A DNA stretch of 7,510 bases from Bacillota bacterium (GTDB lineage Bacteria; Bacillota; Dethiobacteria; DTU022; UBA8154): contig DMPF01000154.1 in the NCBI GenBank assembly GCA_003456095.1, forward strand, positions 1 to 7,510. Reading direction: 5' to 3'. Under the pieces are notes generated by a model that did no database searches, was not told the origin of the DNA, and was given only the letters and a program-made list of their open reading frames with translations. Both the position numbers and the translations under genes were made by a program. Shown here piece after piece: positions 1 to 7,274 of this stretch (within the stretch, counting starts at the first letter, position 1; every line of letters begins with the position of its first letter).

Positions 1-2402
1 TTAAAAGTTGCGGCATTCCCTTTTTTCTGGATCAAAAACGCACAATCCTGCATCATCCTCTGGTGGAATTTATCCGCTCTGCGCTGGAAGTGGTCAATGG
101 GAATTGGCGGGCGGACGCGGTTTTTCGCTGTATTAAAAGCAGTTACCTTTTTCCTCTTGCGTCAGACGCAGCGCAGCGCCGTTATTGGCGCGATCAGGTA
201 TCACGGTTGGAAAACTATGTCTTGGCCTTCGGCATTAAAGGCGCCGCCTGGCAGCCGGAAAATCGCTGGCATTTTATCTATCGAGATACCCTTGAACTTG
301 AAGAAGAACTCCAAGAAAGCCTGTCACAAGCTGATTTGGATTTCCTGGAGGAGATAGATCAGGCAAGGCGAAGCTTTAGCTCACCCCTTTTATCTTTCCA
401 GGAAAAATTTAAAGCTTCTCCCCGGGTAAAGGACCGGGTATTGGCTCTTTACAATCTTTTGCAGTCGGTTTCCGTTATAAAGCAGTTGGAGCTTGCGACA
501 AAGCAGGCTCTTGCCGAAGGTGACCCGGATAAATCCCGTGAGCAGGAACAGGTCTACCGGGGGATTATCTCCTTGCTGGAGCAGCTAACAGAGATAATCG
601 GCGAGGAGGAAGTTTCCGCCGTCTTTTTTGCCCGTCTGATCGATACGGGATTAAGCGCGTTGCGTTTGGGGATGGCGCCACCATCATTGGATCAGGTGAT
701 TGTGGGAAATCTGGAGCGGACAAGGATTGGAAATCTGCGTGCCCTTTTCCTGTTAGGGGTTAATGAGGGTGTATTACCGTCCCGGCCAGGCGGAGAGGTA
801 ATTTTTACAGAAGCAGAACTGGAGATCATGGAGGCGCAGGGCTTTCACCTCTCTCCCGGTCCGTGGCGTAGATTGCTGGACGAAGAATTTCTGATTTATT
901 TATCCCTTACCCGGGCAAGTGATATGCTTTGGGTCAGCTATGCCCTTGCCGATACGGAAGGGAAAGCCCTCTTGCCTTCCATACTGATCAACCGCCTGCA
1001 GGAGCTGTTTCCGGCGCTGGTGGTACGGCGGCAAACAGCCGAACCGCAAGAACCGGAGGATTCTTTACTTCCTTTTATCTTCCATCCCCGCCAAACCCTC
1101 TCGATCCTGATTGTCCAACTGGGACGATGGAAGAGGGGTGAACCCCTGCATTCCCTGTGGTGGGAGGTTTACAACTGGTATGCAAATGGCGGTGGGGAGA
1201 AGGAGGAGGCGAAGCGCCTTCTGGGAGGGCTTTTTTATTATAACAGGGAAGATCCCCTTACTCCCCGGACCAGCCGGGAGCTATATGGCCAAGCCCTGCA
1301 GACAGGAGCAACCCGGCTTGAACGTTTTTGCAGCTGTCCTTTTGCCCATTTTGCCGCATACGGCCTGCGCCTGCGGCAGCGTCTGCTCTACGGTTTGGAG
1401 ACTCCGGATACTGGCCGTTTTTTTCATGCAGCCCTGCGCAATGTAACTAGCTCCCTGCAAGAACATGAGAAGCACTGGGGCGATTGGGAAAAAGATGAGC
1501 TGCTCAAGCTCGTTTCCGCTGAAGTGTCGAAACTGCTGCCGCGCCTGCAACAAGAGATTATGCTCAGTTCGCGCCGCTACCTGCATCTGGCAAAAAAAAT
1601 GGAAGAAACGGTGGGACGTGCCGCACTGATTCTTGCTGAACATGACCGTCGCAGTGAATTTAAACCTATTGCGGCCGAGCTGGCATTCGAAGAAAAAGGT
1701 GGACGCGGATTACCCCCTTTGCGTCTGCAATTGACGGACGGGTCCACAGTGGATTTGGTTGGCCGTATTGACCGTTTGGATCAGGCCAGGACTGAAGATG
1801 GCCGTCTTTATCTGCGCATTATCGATTATAAGTCGGGCAACACAAGTCTCGACTTGGTGGAATTTTATCACGGTCTTTCCCTGCAACTTATTCTTTACCT
1901 GGAGGCGGTTCTTTCTTGTGCCCGGGAATGGTTGGGGGAAACGGCATTACCGGCAGGTGTATTTTATTTTCGTGTGCATGATCCCCTGATCAGCAGCAGC
2001 GGCCCCTTGACACCGCAAACGCTGCAGACAGAGATGCTTAAGCGCTTTAAACTTGCCGGCATATTGTTGGCAGACCCTGCCGTGGTAAGGCTCATGGATA
2101 AGGAGTTGCAATCCGGCTATTCCCCGGTAGTTCCGGCAGCGATCAATAAACAAGGTAACCTGTACGGCATTGCTAAATCTCTGCAGACGGCTTCAAATTT
2201 CGCGGAGTTGTGCCGTCATGTGCGCACCATTGCATCAGATGCAGCTGGAAGGATACTGCAAGGCCGTCTGGAGATCAGCCCCTGCCATATCGGTCACAAA
2301 AAAGCGTGTACCTACTGCCTTTATAAAGCTGTATGCCAGTTTGACTTACTGTTGGACGAAAATCGCTATCGCCGCCTTGCCAAGGTGCCGGAAAAACTGT
2401 AG
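1..2402 (+). CDS. addB: AddB, ATP-dependent helicase/deoxyribonuclease subunit B (5' end cut by window)
   Basis: AddB is the non-translocating partner of AddA in the helicase-nuclease that resects DNA double-strand breaks for RecA loading. The frame is open from the left edge (first full codon at position 3). Residues upstream of the GTG at 63, including 'GIPFFLDQKR', already match AddB, so that GTG is not the start. About 800 residues are present, against roughly 1,160 for Bacillus subtilis AddB; the N-terminal part with the Walker A loop lies outside. The RecB-type nuclease domain shows Asp in 'GRID' (codon 1770), 'DYKSG' (Asp codon 1824, Lys codon 1830) and the Gln of 'LSLQLILYL' (codon 1884). 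The four Fe-S cysteines are visible: one in 'CSCPF' (codon 1335) and a C-x2-C-x5-C set near the C-terminus (codons 2307, 2316, 2334). The middle segment 'LLGVNEGVLPSRPG' is also typical. No frameshift is seen. It is the first gene of an apparent addB-addA operon. Confidence 0.96.
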   Translation, partial: KSCGIPFFLDQKRTILHHPLVEFIRSALEVVNGNWRADAVFRCIKSSYLFPLASDAAQRRYWRDQVSRLENYVLAFGIKGAAWQPENRWHFIYRDTLELEEELQESLSQADLDFLEEIDQARRSFSSPLLSFQEKFKASPRVKDRVLALYNLLQSVSVIKQLELATKQALAEGDPDKSREQEQVYRGIISLLEQLTEIIGEEEVSAVFFARLIDTGLSALRLGMAPPSLDQVIVGNLERTRIGNLRALFLLGVNEGVLPSRPGGEVIFTEAELEIMEAQGFHLSPGPWRRLLDEEFLIYLSLTRASDMLWVSYALADTEGKALLPSILINRLQELFPALVVRRQTAEPQEPEDSLLPFIFHPRQTLSILIVQLGRWKRGEPLHSLWWEVYNWYANGGGEKEEAKRLLGGLFYYNREDPLTPRTSRELYGQALQTGATRLERFCSCPFAHFAAYGLRLRQRLLYGLETPDTGRFFHAALRNVTSSLQEHEKHWGDWEKDELLKLVSAEVSKLLPRLQQEIMLSSRRYLHLAKKMEETVGRAALILAEHDRRSEFKPIAAELAFEEKGGRGLPPLRLQLTDGSTVDLVGRIDRLDQARTEDGRLYLRIIDYKSGNTSLDLVEFYHGLSLQLILYLEAVLSCAREWLGETALPAGVFYFRVHDPLISSSGPLTPQTLQTEMLKRFKLAGILLADPAVVRLMDKELQSGYSPVVPAAINKQGNLYGIAKSLQTASNFAELCRHVRTIASDAAGRILQGRLEISPCHIGHKKACTYCLYKAVCQFDLLLDENRYRRLAKVPEKL

Positions 2403-2423
2403 GGGCGAAATATTTTTCGCCCC
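2402..2423 (+). repeat. Perfect 9-bp hairpin between addB and addA
   Basis: The arms GGGGCGAAA (2402-2410) and TTTCGCCCC (2415-2423) are perfect inverted repeats around the 4-base loop TATT. The left arm begins at the last base of the addB TAG stop. No T-run follows on the + strand, so it does not look like a terminator, and addA must be transcribed through it if the two genes form an operon. It could be an mRNA processing or stability hairpin, or a copy of a dispersed palindromic repeat. 'GTAGGGGCGAA'-type palindromes are common as repeats in bacterial genomes, but copy number cannot be judged from one window. Confidence 0.7.
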
Positions 2424-2448
2424 AATAAAAATTGAGGATCGATGTTGA

Positions 2449-5400
2449 ATGATCATGGAAAGCTCAGCCCAGCCGCTGCGCGAAACGCAGTGGACCGAAG
2501 CGCAGTGCAAAGCAATTCAAAGGGACGGACGGCATATTCTTGTAAGCGCAGGCGCGGGTACAGGAAAAACCATGGTGCTGGTAAAGCGGTTAATGGAACG
2601 AATTGGCGACACAGCAGAGCCGCTGGATGTGGACAGACTTTTAGTCATGACATTTACCAATGCGGCAGCTGCGGAGATGAAAAAGCGCCTGGCTGCGCTG
2701 CTTTCGGCGGAACTGGGCAAAAATCCGAGCTCTTCCCATATCAGGCGGCAGCTGCTGCTGCTGAACAAGGCCAGGATCAGCACTGTTCACTCCTTTTGCC
2801 TGGAGGTGATCCGCGAGCATTATCATCGCATCGGCCTTGATCCGTCTTTCCGCCTCATGGACGAAGAGGAATCCCTTTTGTTACAGCAGGATCTCCTGGA
2901 AGAACTTTTAGAGGATTATTATGCCGAACATGAACTGCACAGCCCTTTTTACCGTCTGGCAGAGAGCCGCAGCAGCGTACGCGGCGACCGCCCGCTGCAG
3001 GATTTAATCATCAAGCTTTATTATTTTGCCTGGAGCCATCCTGATCCGGAAAGGTGGTTGGAGAAGAAGGTCGCGGCTTTTGCCGGGGATGACGCTGAAG
3101 CTTTTCAGTATTGGCTGGGGATCCTTCAAGAAGATTGCCGGCAGGACCTGAAAAAAATGATTGACCTGTTGCTGCTGGCCTGGGAAACAAGCGGACAGCC
3201 GGGAGGCCCTGTTCCATACCGGGAGAATCTTGCCGATGAACTGGCGCTGACGCAAAAAGCCCTGGATGCTTCTTATGGCTCTTGGGAAGATTTGTCCTGT
3301 GCCGTACAGGAGATATCGTTTGCTTCGTTGAAACCATGCCGTGGGGATGGTTTTGACCCTGCTTTGCAAAAACGTGCAACGGAGCTGCGCAACCGCTGTA
3401 AAAAGGAATTGGCCCGCTTGCGCGAGCAGCTTTTTTCCCGTTCTCCGAAAGAACAGGAGGCGGAGCTGCACCGCATTACACCCATGCTGCAGGTGCTGGT
3501 GCAAATTGTCTGCGATTTTCATAAACGCTACCAAGCCTTAAAACTTGAACGGGGAATGGCTGATTTCAATGATCTGGAGCACTATGCCTTGCAAATTTTG
3601 CGCCATCCCAATTCTCCTGCCGGCAGGCCTTTGCCTTCAGCGGCGGCACTCTCCTATCGTGAACACTTTGCCGCGGTGCTGGTTGACGAATACCAGGATA
3701 TCAACCAGCTGCAGGAAGCCATTATTACCCTTGTGTCCAGAGATGAACCGGGAAATATGTTCATGGTGGGGGACGTAAAACAGAGTATCTACCGTTTCCG
3801 TCTGGCTGAACCGGAGCTGTTCATCAATAAAACCAGCCTTTTCAAATCAAGCAACCTTAACAAAAATGGCGAAACTATCTCCCTGACACATAATTTCCGC
3901 AGCCGCATGGAGATAATTGATGGGGTAAATTATCTTTTTCGGCAGATTATGGATGAAAAGGTGGGGGAGATTACTTATGATGAAGATGCAGCACTGCGCG
4001 GCGCCGCGTTTTTTCCCCCGCTGGCAGAAACGGGCGGGCAGTATGGGTTGGAGCTGCTGCTGCTCACCCATGCCGATCCTTACCAACCTGCCGGCGAAGA
4101 AAGCGGCGCCGATGCTGAGCCTGCAGCCGAAAATCAGGATGAGCCCGCGGAAGAAAAATTCGATGCCGCGGCTGATGGTGATCCAATGCTTGCTGATGAG
4201 GAATGGGATGCCGCTGCGCTGGAAGGTAAAGTAATTGCCCGCCGCATCAGGGAGATGAGGGGGGAGCAAAGCGGAGAACCCCTGTTGATTTATGACAAAA
4301 AAACCGACACATACAGGCCCCCTGCTTACCGTGACATTGTAATCCTGTTGCGCTCCAACAGAAACTATGCTCCGGCCATTCTGGAAGAGCTGCAGCGCAG
4401 CGGGATTCCTGCATATGCCGAACTTTCCACCGGTTACTTTGCCGCCACGGAGGTGGAGGTAATGCTTTCGCTGTTGCAGGTTATCGATAATCCGTACCAG
4501 GATATTCCTCTGGCAGCTGTGCTGCGTTCGCCCCTGATGGGTCTACGCGGGGAGCAGTTGGCGAGATTGCGCATCGCCACGGCAAAGGTTCCGTTTTACG
4601 AAGCAATCAAGACTTTTTTGGCTGCGGCAGGCGGGGAAGAGGCAGAGCTCCGGCCCCTCTGGGAAAAGCTCCAATCGTTCATGGATCAGTTATACCGCTG
4701 GCAGGAAACAGCACGACAGGAATCTCTGGGATCCTTGATCTGGGAAATCTATACAGATAGCGGCTATTATGATCTGGTTGGGGGGATGCCGGGGGGCCGG
4801 CAGCGGCAAGCCAATTTGCGGGCCTTACACGATCGGGCGAAGCAGTACGAGGCCACATCGTTCCGAGGTCTCTCCCGTTTTCTCTCCTTTGTGCAGCGGC
4901 TGCGGGAACGTGGCAGCGATCTTGGAACAGCACGGGCCCTGGGAGAGCAGGAGGATGTAGTGCGTCTGCTCACAGTGCATAAAAGTAAAGGATTAGAATT
5001 TCCCGTTGTGTTTGTTGCCGGTCTTGCCAGACAGTTTAACATGCAGGATCTGGGAAGAGACTTTCTACTGCACAAGGAACTTGGTTTCGGCCCAAAGTAT
5101 CATGATATGGAGCTTCGCCTTATCTACCCCACTTTGCCATGGCTGGCGGTAAAGCGGCGCCTGCAGCTGGAATTGCTGGCGGAGGAAATGCGTATCCTTT
5201 ACGTAGCTTTGACCAGAGCCGGGCAGAAATTGGTCCTCATGGCCGCCCTGCGGGATATCGGGGCAAAAGTGCGCAGTTGGGAAGAGCAGGCGCGGCAGCA
5301 AAACTTGCTTCTGCCTGTATCCGAACGCATGCAGGCCCGCAGTGTGATGGAATGGTTGGGTCCGGCTCTGTTGCGCCACCCCCAGGCCGGATTGCTGCGG

Positions 5401-6318
5401 AAGATGGCCCGGCAGCCGGAGCGAATCAAGATCTTTTCGGATTCGGAAAAGCCGTCAGACTGGAAAGTGGAGATCTTTACGGCAGCGTCCTTGCGTGGAG
5501 CGCAGGCTGGTGTGGCGGATGTTGCGGCTGCCAGCACTGCGGAACAGTTGGCCGGGCTCAAAGATTTAAAGCCGGTCCCTGTCCTGGCAATATGGGAGAA
5601 AGAAATTGCCCGGCGGCTGGGTTGGCGTTATGCCTATCCCGCAGCGACCCGCAGTTTTGCCAAACTTTCCGTAACTACCCTGCAGAGGCTGCAGACATCC
5701 GGATTTGATGGTCAGGACGGAGACAAGCCATTATGGCTTGCGGCTGAATTTCCGGCGGAAAGCGCACGCCCCCGCCTTTTGGAGACAGGCCCGCCCGCTG
5801 CCGTGCGGGGGACTGCATATCATCTGGTCATGCGCTTTCTCGACCTGCGACAGCCGCTCGATAAAGCCGGCATAACACAGCAGCTTGCGGAGATGGTAGA
5901 GCGGCAGCAGCTGACACTGCAGGAGCGAGAGATGGTGGATCCCGGCTTGGTGTCTGCTTTTTTCCAGGAACCATTGGGGCAGCGCCTTCTTGCAGCGCAG
6001 CCGGTCTGGCGCGAGCTCCCTTTTACCATGACAATGCCGGCCACACAGCTTTATACGGACTGGCAGGGAGAGGAGGAGCAAGTTTTTATCCAGGGAGTGA
6101 TCGACTGTCTCTTCCGGGAGGAAGGCGGGCTGGTTTTAGTTGATTACAAATTCAGTGAAAGCGGCGATGCCGTGCTTATGCAGGCCCGTTACGGCCGGCA
6201 GATCCATTATTATGCCCATGCCGTGGCACAAATCCGCGGTGAGCCTGTTAAAGAAACATACCTTTATCTAATAAACCGGCAAAAAACAATTAAAATAGAG
6301 ATCGCCCCCGGCAGTTGA
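2449..6318 (+). CDS. addA: AddA, ATP-dependent helicase/nuclease subunit A
   Basis: AddA is the 3'-5' SF1A helicase and nuclease that drives AddAB along DNA and cuts one strand during break resection. At 1,289 residues it is slightly longer than B. subtilis AddA (about 1,230). Helicase motifs appear in order: Walker A AGAGTGKT (34-41), Ia TFTNAAAAEM (68-77), Ib STVHSFC (111-117), Walker B DEYQD (413-417), III GDVKQS (441-446), IV NFRS (482-485), V HKSKGLEFPVV (844-854) and VI EEMRILYVALTRA (912-924). The C-terminal nuclease domain has His1125 in 'GTAYH', Asp1219 in 'GVIDC', Asp1232-Tyr-Lys1234 and Gln1251. The catalytic DYK is followed by Phe rather than the usual Ser/Thr. An acidic Ala/Glu/Asp-rich linker (about 545-589) accounts for some of the extra length. 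The ATG at 2449 is preferred because TTGAGGA (2433-2438) lies about 10 bases upstream; the in-frame ATG at 2455 would be too distant. It lies 46 bases after addB, so co-transcription is likely. Confidence 0.98.
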   Translation: MIMESSAQPLRETQWTEAQCKAIQRDGRHILVSAGAGTGKTMVLVKRLMERIGDTAEPLDVDRLLVMTFTNAAAAEMKKRLAALLSAELGKNPSSSHIRRQLLLLNKARISTVHSFCLEVIREHYHRIGLDPSFRLMDEEESLLLQQDLLEELLEDYYAEHELHSPFYRLAESRSSVRGDRPLQDLIIKLYYFAWSHPDPERWLEKKVAAFAGDDAEAFQYWLGILQEDCRQDLKKMIDLLLLAWETSGQPGGPVPYRENLADELALTQKALDASYGSWEDLSCAVQEISFASLKPCRGDGFDPALQKRATELRNRCKKELARLREQLFSRSPKEQEAELHRITPMLQVLVQIVCDFHKRYQALKLERGMADFNDLEHYALQILRHPNSPAGRPLPSAAALSYREHFAAVLVDEYQDINQLQEAIITLVSRDEPGNMFMVGDVKQSIYRFRLAEPELFINKTSLFKSSNLNKNGETISLTHNFRSRMEIIDGVNYLFRQIMDEKVGEITYDEDAALRGAAFFPPLAETGGQYGLELLLLTHADPYQPAGEESGADAEPAAENQDEPAEEKFDAAADGDPMLADEEWDAAALEGKVIARRIREMRGEQSGEPLLIYDKKTDTYRPPAYRDIVILLRSNRNYAPAILEELQRSGIPAYAELSTGYFAATEVEVMLSLLQVIDNPYQDIPLAAVLRSPLMGLRGEQLARLRIATAKVPFYEAIKTFLAAAGGEEAELRPLWEKLQSFMDQLYRWQETARQESLGSLIWEIYTDSGYYDLVGGMPGGRQRQANLRALHDRAKQYEATSFRGLSRFLSFVQRLRERGSDLGTARALGEQEDVVRLLTVHKSKGLEFPVVFVAGLARQFNMQDLGRDFLLHKELGFGPKYHDMELRLIYPTLPWLAVKRRLQLELLAEEMRILYVALTRAGQKLVLMAALRDIGAKVRSWEEQARQQNLLLPVSERMQARSVMEWLGPALLRHPQAGLLRKMARQPERIKIFSDSEKPSDWKVEIFTAASLRGAQAGVADVAAASTAEQLAGLKDLKPVPVLAIWEKEIARRLGWRYAYPAATRSFAKLSVTTLQRLQTSGFDGQDGDKPLWLAAEFPAESARPRLLETGPPAAVRGTAYHLVMRFLDLRQPLDKAGITQQLAEMVERQQLTLQEREMVDPGLVSAFFQEPLGQRLLAAQPVWRELPFTMTMPATQLYTDWQGEEEQVFIQGVIDCLFREEGGLVLVDYKFSESGDAVLMQARYGRQIHYYAHAVAQIRGEPVKETYLYLINRQKTIKIEIAPGS

Positions 6319-6347
6319 TCTTAAGAGCGAACTGGCGAATTTTTAGA

Positions 6348-6385
6348 TTGGACACGCACAAAAATCCCTTAAACTCCATATAATT
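6348..6385 (+). promoter_or_regulatory. Candidate mother-cell (SigE/SigK-type) promoter upstream of sigK-like gene
   Basis: CATATAAT (6377-6384) differs at one base from the SigE -10 consensus CATACAmT. CACA (6357-6360) lies exactly 16 bases upstream, fitting the SigK pattern mACm-16-CATAnnnTA with one mismatch at the last -10 base. TTGGACACGC (6348-6357) matches the SpoIIID consensus WWRRACARNY at all but one position. B. subtilis sigK is driven by SigE with SpoIIID and then by SigK itself, so the arrangement fits the gene. TATAAT (6379-6384) is also a perfect SigA -10, but no -35 is found at 17 bases. Short degenerate motifs like these occur by chance, so confidence is moderate. Confidence 0.45.
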
Positions 6386-6402
6386 ATAAAGTGATTCCAG
6401 GC

Positions 6403-6410
6403 AAAGGTGG
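6403..6410 (+). promoter_or_regulatory. Ribosome binding site deciding the sigK start
   Basis: AAAGGTGG resembles AAGGAGG and ends 11 bases before the ATG at 6422. The alternative in-frame GTG at 6407 lies inside this motif and has no clear site of its own. Starting at 6422 also gives a pro-sequence of 20 residues before the expected processing site, close to the length known in B. subtilis. Confidence 0.6.
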
Positions 6411-6421
6411 GGTTAATAGGG

Positions 6422-7090
6422 ATGTTTGCTTTGCTGGCAGCTGCGGCCGCGACGTTGCGGGGAGTGATGCTCCTCGTTTCTTACATTACCAGCGAATATT
6501 TTCCCCAACCGCTGAGTAGCGCTGAAGAAAGCAGATATCTGGAGCTGTTGATAAAGGGTGATCAGTATGCCGAAAAAATATTAATCGAGCATAACCTCCG
6601 CATTAAGGCAATCAAGACCTTCGATACAGGCCGGGGCACCCGCCTCGCAACTTATGCCGCCAAATGTGTGGAAAATGAGATTCTAATGCATATCCGGGCA
6701 AGAAAGAAAAACAGGCAGGATATCTCCCTGCAAGATCCCATTGGTGTTGACATGGACGGCAACGAGATTACCCTTGAGGATATACTTGGCAGTAATCCTG
6801 ATGTGGTGTTAGATGCGGTCGAATCAATTATCCTGGAGGAAAAACTTCAGCGGGTGATTGCCAGACTCAAACCGCGGGAACGTAAAGTCCTGCTGATGCG
6901 CTACGGATTCAAGGGCAAGCGGCATACGCAGCGGGAGGTTGCGGGAGAGCTGAGTATTTCCCATTCTTATGTATCCCGTATTGAAAAGAAAGTTATGATT
7001 AAGATTGCCGGTGAATTCGCTTCGGACGGCTACAAAATCAGCCACCGGCACGAAAAGCAGCCGGAAAGATGCAGTCAAACCCTTACTTAA
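6422..7090 (+). CDS. sigK: Pro-SigK-like sporulation sigma factor lacking most of regions 2.1-2.2
   Basis: SigK is the late mother-cell sigma factor of endospore formation; it is made as a precursor and cleaved by the membrane protease SpoIVFB. The 222-residue product begins with a hydrophobic pro-sequence (1-20) ending 'LLVS', followed by 'YITSEYFPQPLSS'. This matches the B. subtilis cleavage neighbourhood, and 'FPQPLS' separates it from SigE. Region 2.3/2.4 is intact ('LATYAAKCVENEILMHIR', about 75-92), as are region 3 ('DPIGVDMDGNEIT', from 105) and the region 4 helix-turn-helix ('TQREVAGELSISHSYVSRIEKK', 169-190). The oddity is at Arg60-Ile61 (6601/6602). Family members have about 27 more residues between 'LIEHNLR' and 'IKAIKTFD', covering the rest of region 2.1 and most of 2.2, the main contact with the RNA polymerase beta' coiled coil. 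The reading frame continues without a stop. Normal sigma activity therefore looks unlikely; it may be a decaying gene, an assembly collapse or a variant. B. subtilis SigK is 241 residues. Family identity is secure; function is not. Confidence 0.85.
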   Translation: MFALLAAAAATLRGVMLLVSYITSEYFPQPLSSAEESRYLELLIKGDQYAEKILIEHNLRIKAIKTFDTGRGTRLATYAAKCVENEILMHIRARKKNRQDISLQDPIGVDMDGNEITLEDILGSNPDVVLDAVESIILEEKLQRVIARLKPRERKVLLMRYGFKGKRHTQREVAGELSISHSYVSRIEKKVMIKIAGEFASDGYKISHRHEKQPERCSQTLT

Positions 7091-7120
7091 TTCCTTCTCC
7101 AGAAAAGGAAATACGTCAGT

Positions 7121-7169
7121 GCTTGTCGAATATGCTAAATATTTATTTCATGTTATTGCATGGACAAGC
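7121..7169 (+). promoter_or_regulatory. Long-loop 7-bp inverted repeat after sigK, competing with the downstream hairpin
   Basis: GCTTGTC (7121-7127) is the perfect complement of GACAAGC (7163-7169), with a 35-base AT-rich loop. The right arm overlaps the left arm of the next hairpin, CAAGC/GCTTG (7165-7181), so the two RNA structures exclude one another. This is the geometry of an antiterminator/terminator pair, but the stems are short and it may be coincidence. ATGGACAAGC (7160-7169) is also an exact match to the SpoIIID consensus WWRRACARNY, which is expected a few times by chance in a window this size. Confidence 0.25.
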
Positions 7170-7188
7170 CGTGCCTGCTTGATTTTTT
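7165..7188 (+). terminator. Weak intrinsic terminator candidate downstream of sigK
   Basis: CAAGC (7165-7169) pairs with GCTTG (7177-7181) across a 7-base loop, and an A then six T residues follow (7183-7188). The position, about 75 bases after the sigK stop and before yqeG, is right for a terminator. The stem is only 5 bp, so termination would be inefficient unless helped. The rest of the 7091-7274 gap is AT-rich and I see no further gene in it. Confidence 0.4.
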
Positions 7189-7274
7189 ATTCCGGATAAC
7201 CCTGGTAGTCCAAGAATAAAATAAGAGAGAATTCAGGTAAAAGTTAAAATGCTGGACTAGGAGATGGTTGGATA

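Noticed and set aside
2442..2840. 132-codon open frame starting 7 bases before addA
   Set aside because: It overlaps the highly conserved helicase Walker A and Ia region of addA in another frame, has low-complexity residue composition and no family resemblance.
3004..3534. 176-codon open frame on the - strand inside addA
   Set aside because: It is antisense to conserved AddA sequence, and its protein has no recognisable domain; such frames are common opposite GC-rich coding DNA.
6303..6344. Possible terminator after addA (CAGTT 6312-6316 with AACTG 6330-6334, then five Ts)
   Set aside because: The stem is only 5 bp with a 13-base loop and can be extended only across a 5-base bulge; too weak to call.
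6422..7090. Skin-type intervening element in sigK
   Set aside because: The gene is continuous, with no inserted DNA, recombinase gene or split halves; the abnormality is an absence, not an insertion.
7185..7221. 8-bp inverted repeat TTTTATTC / GAATAAAA in the sigK-yqeG gap
   Set aside because: The arms are nearly all A/T with a 21-base loop; stability would be poor and chance occurrence is likely in AT-rich spacer.
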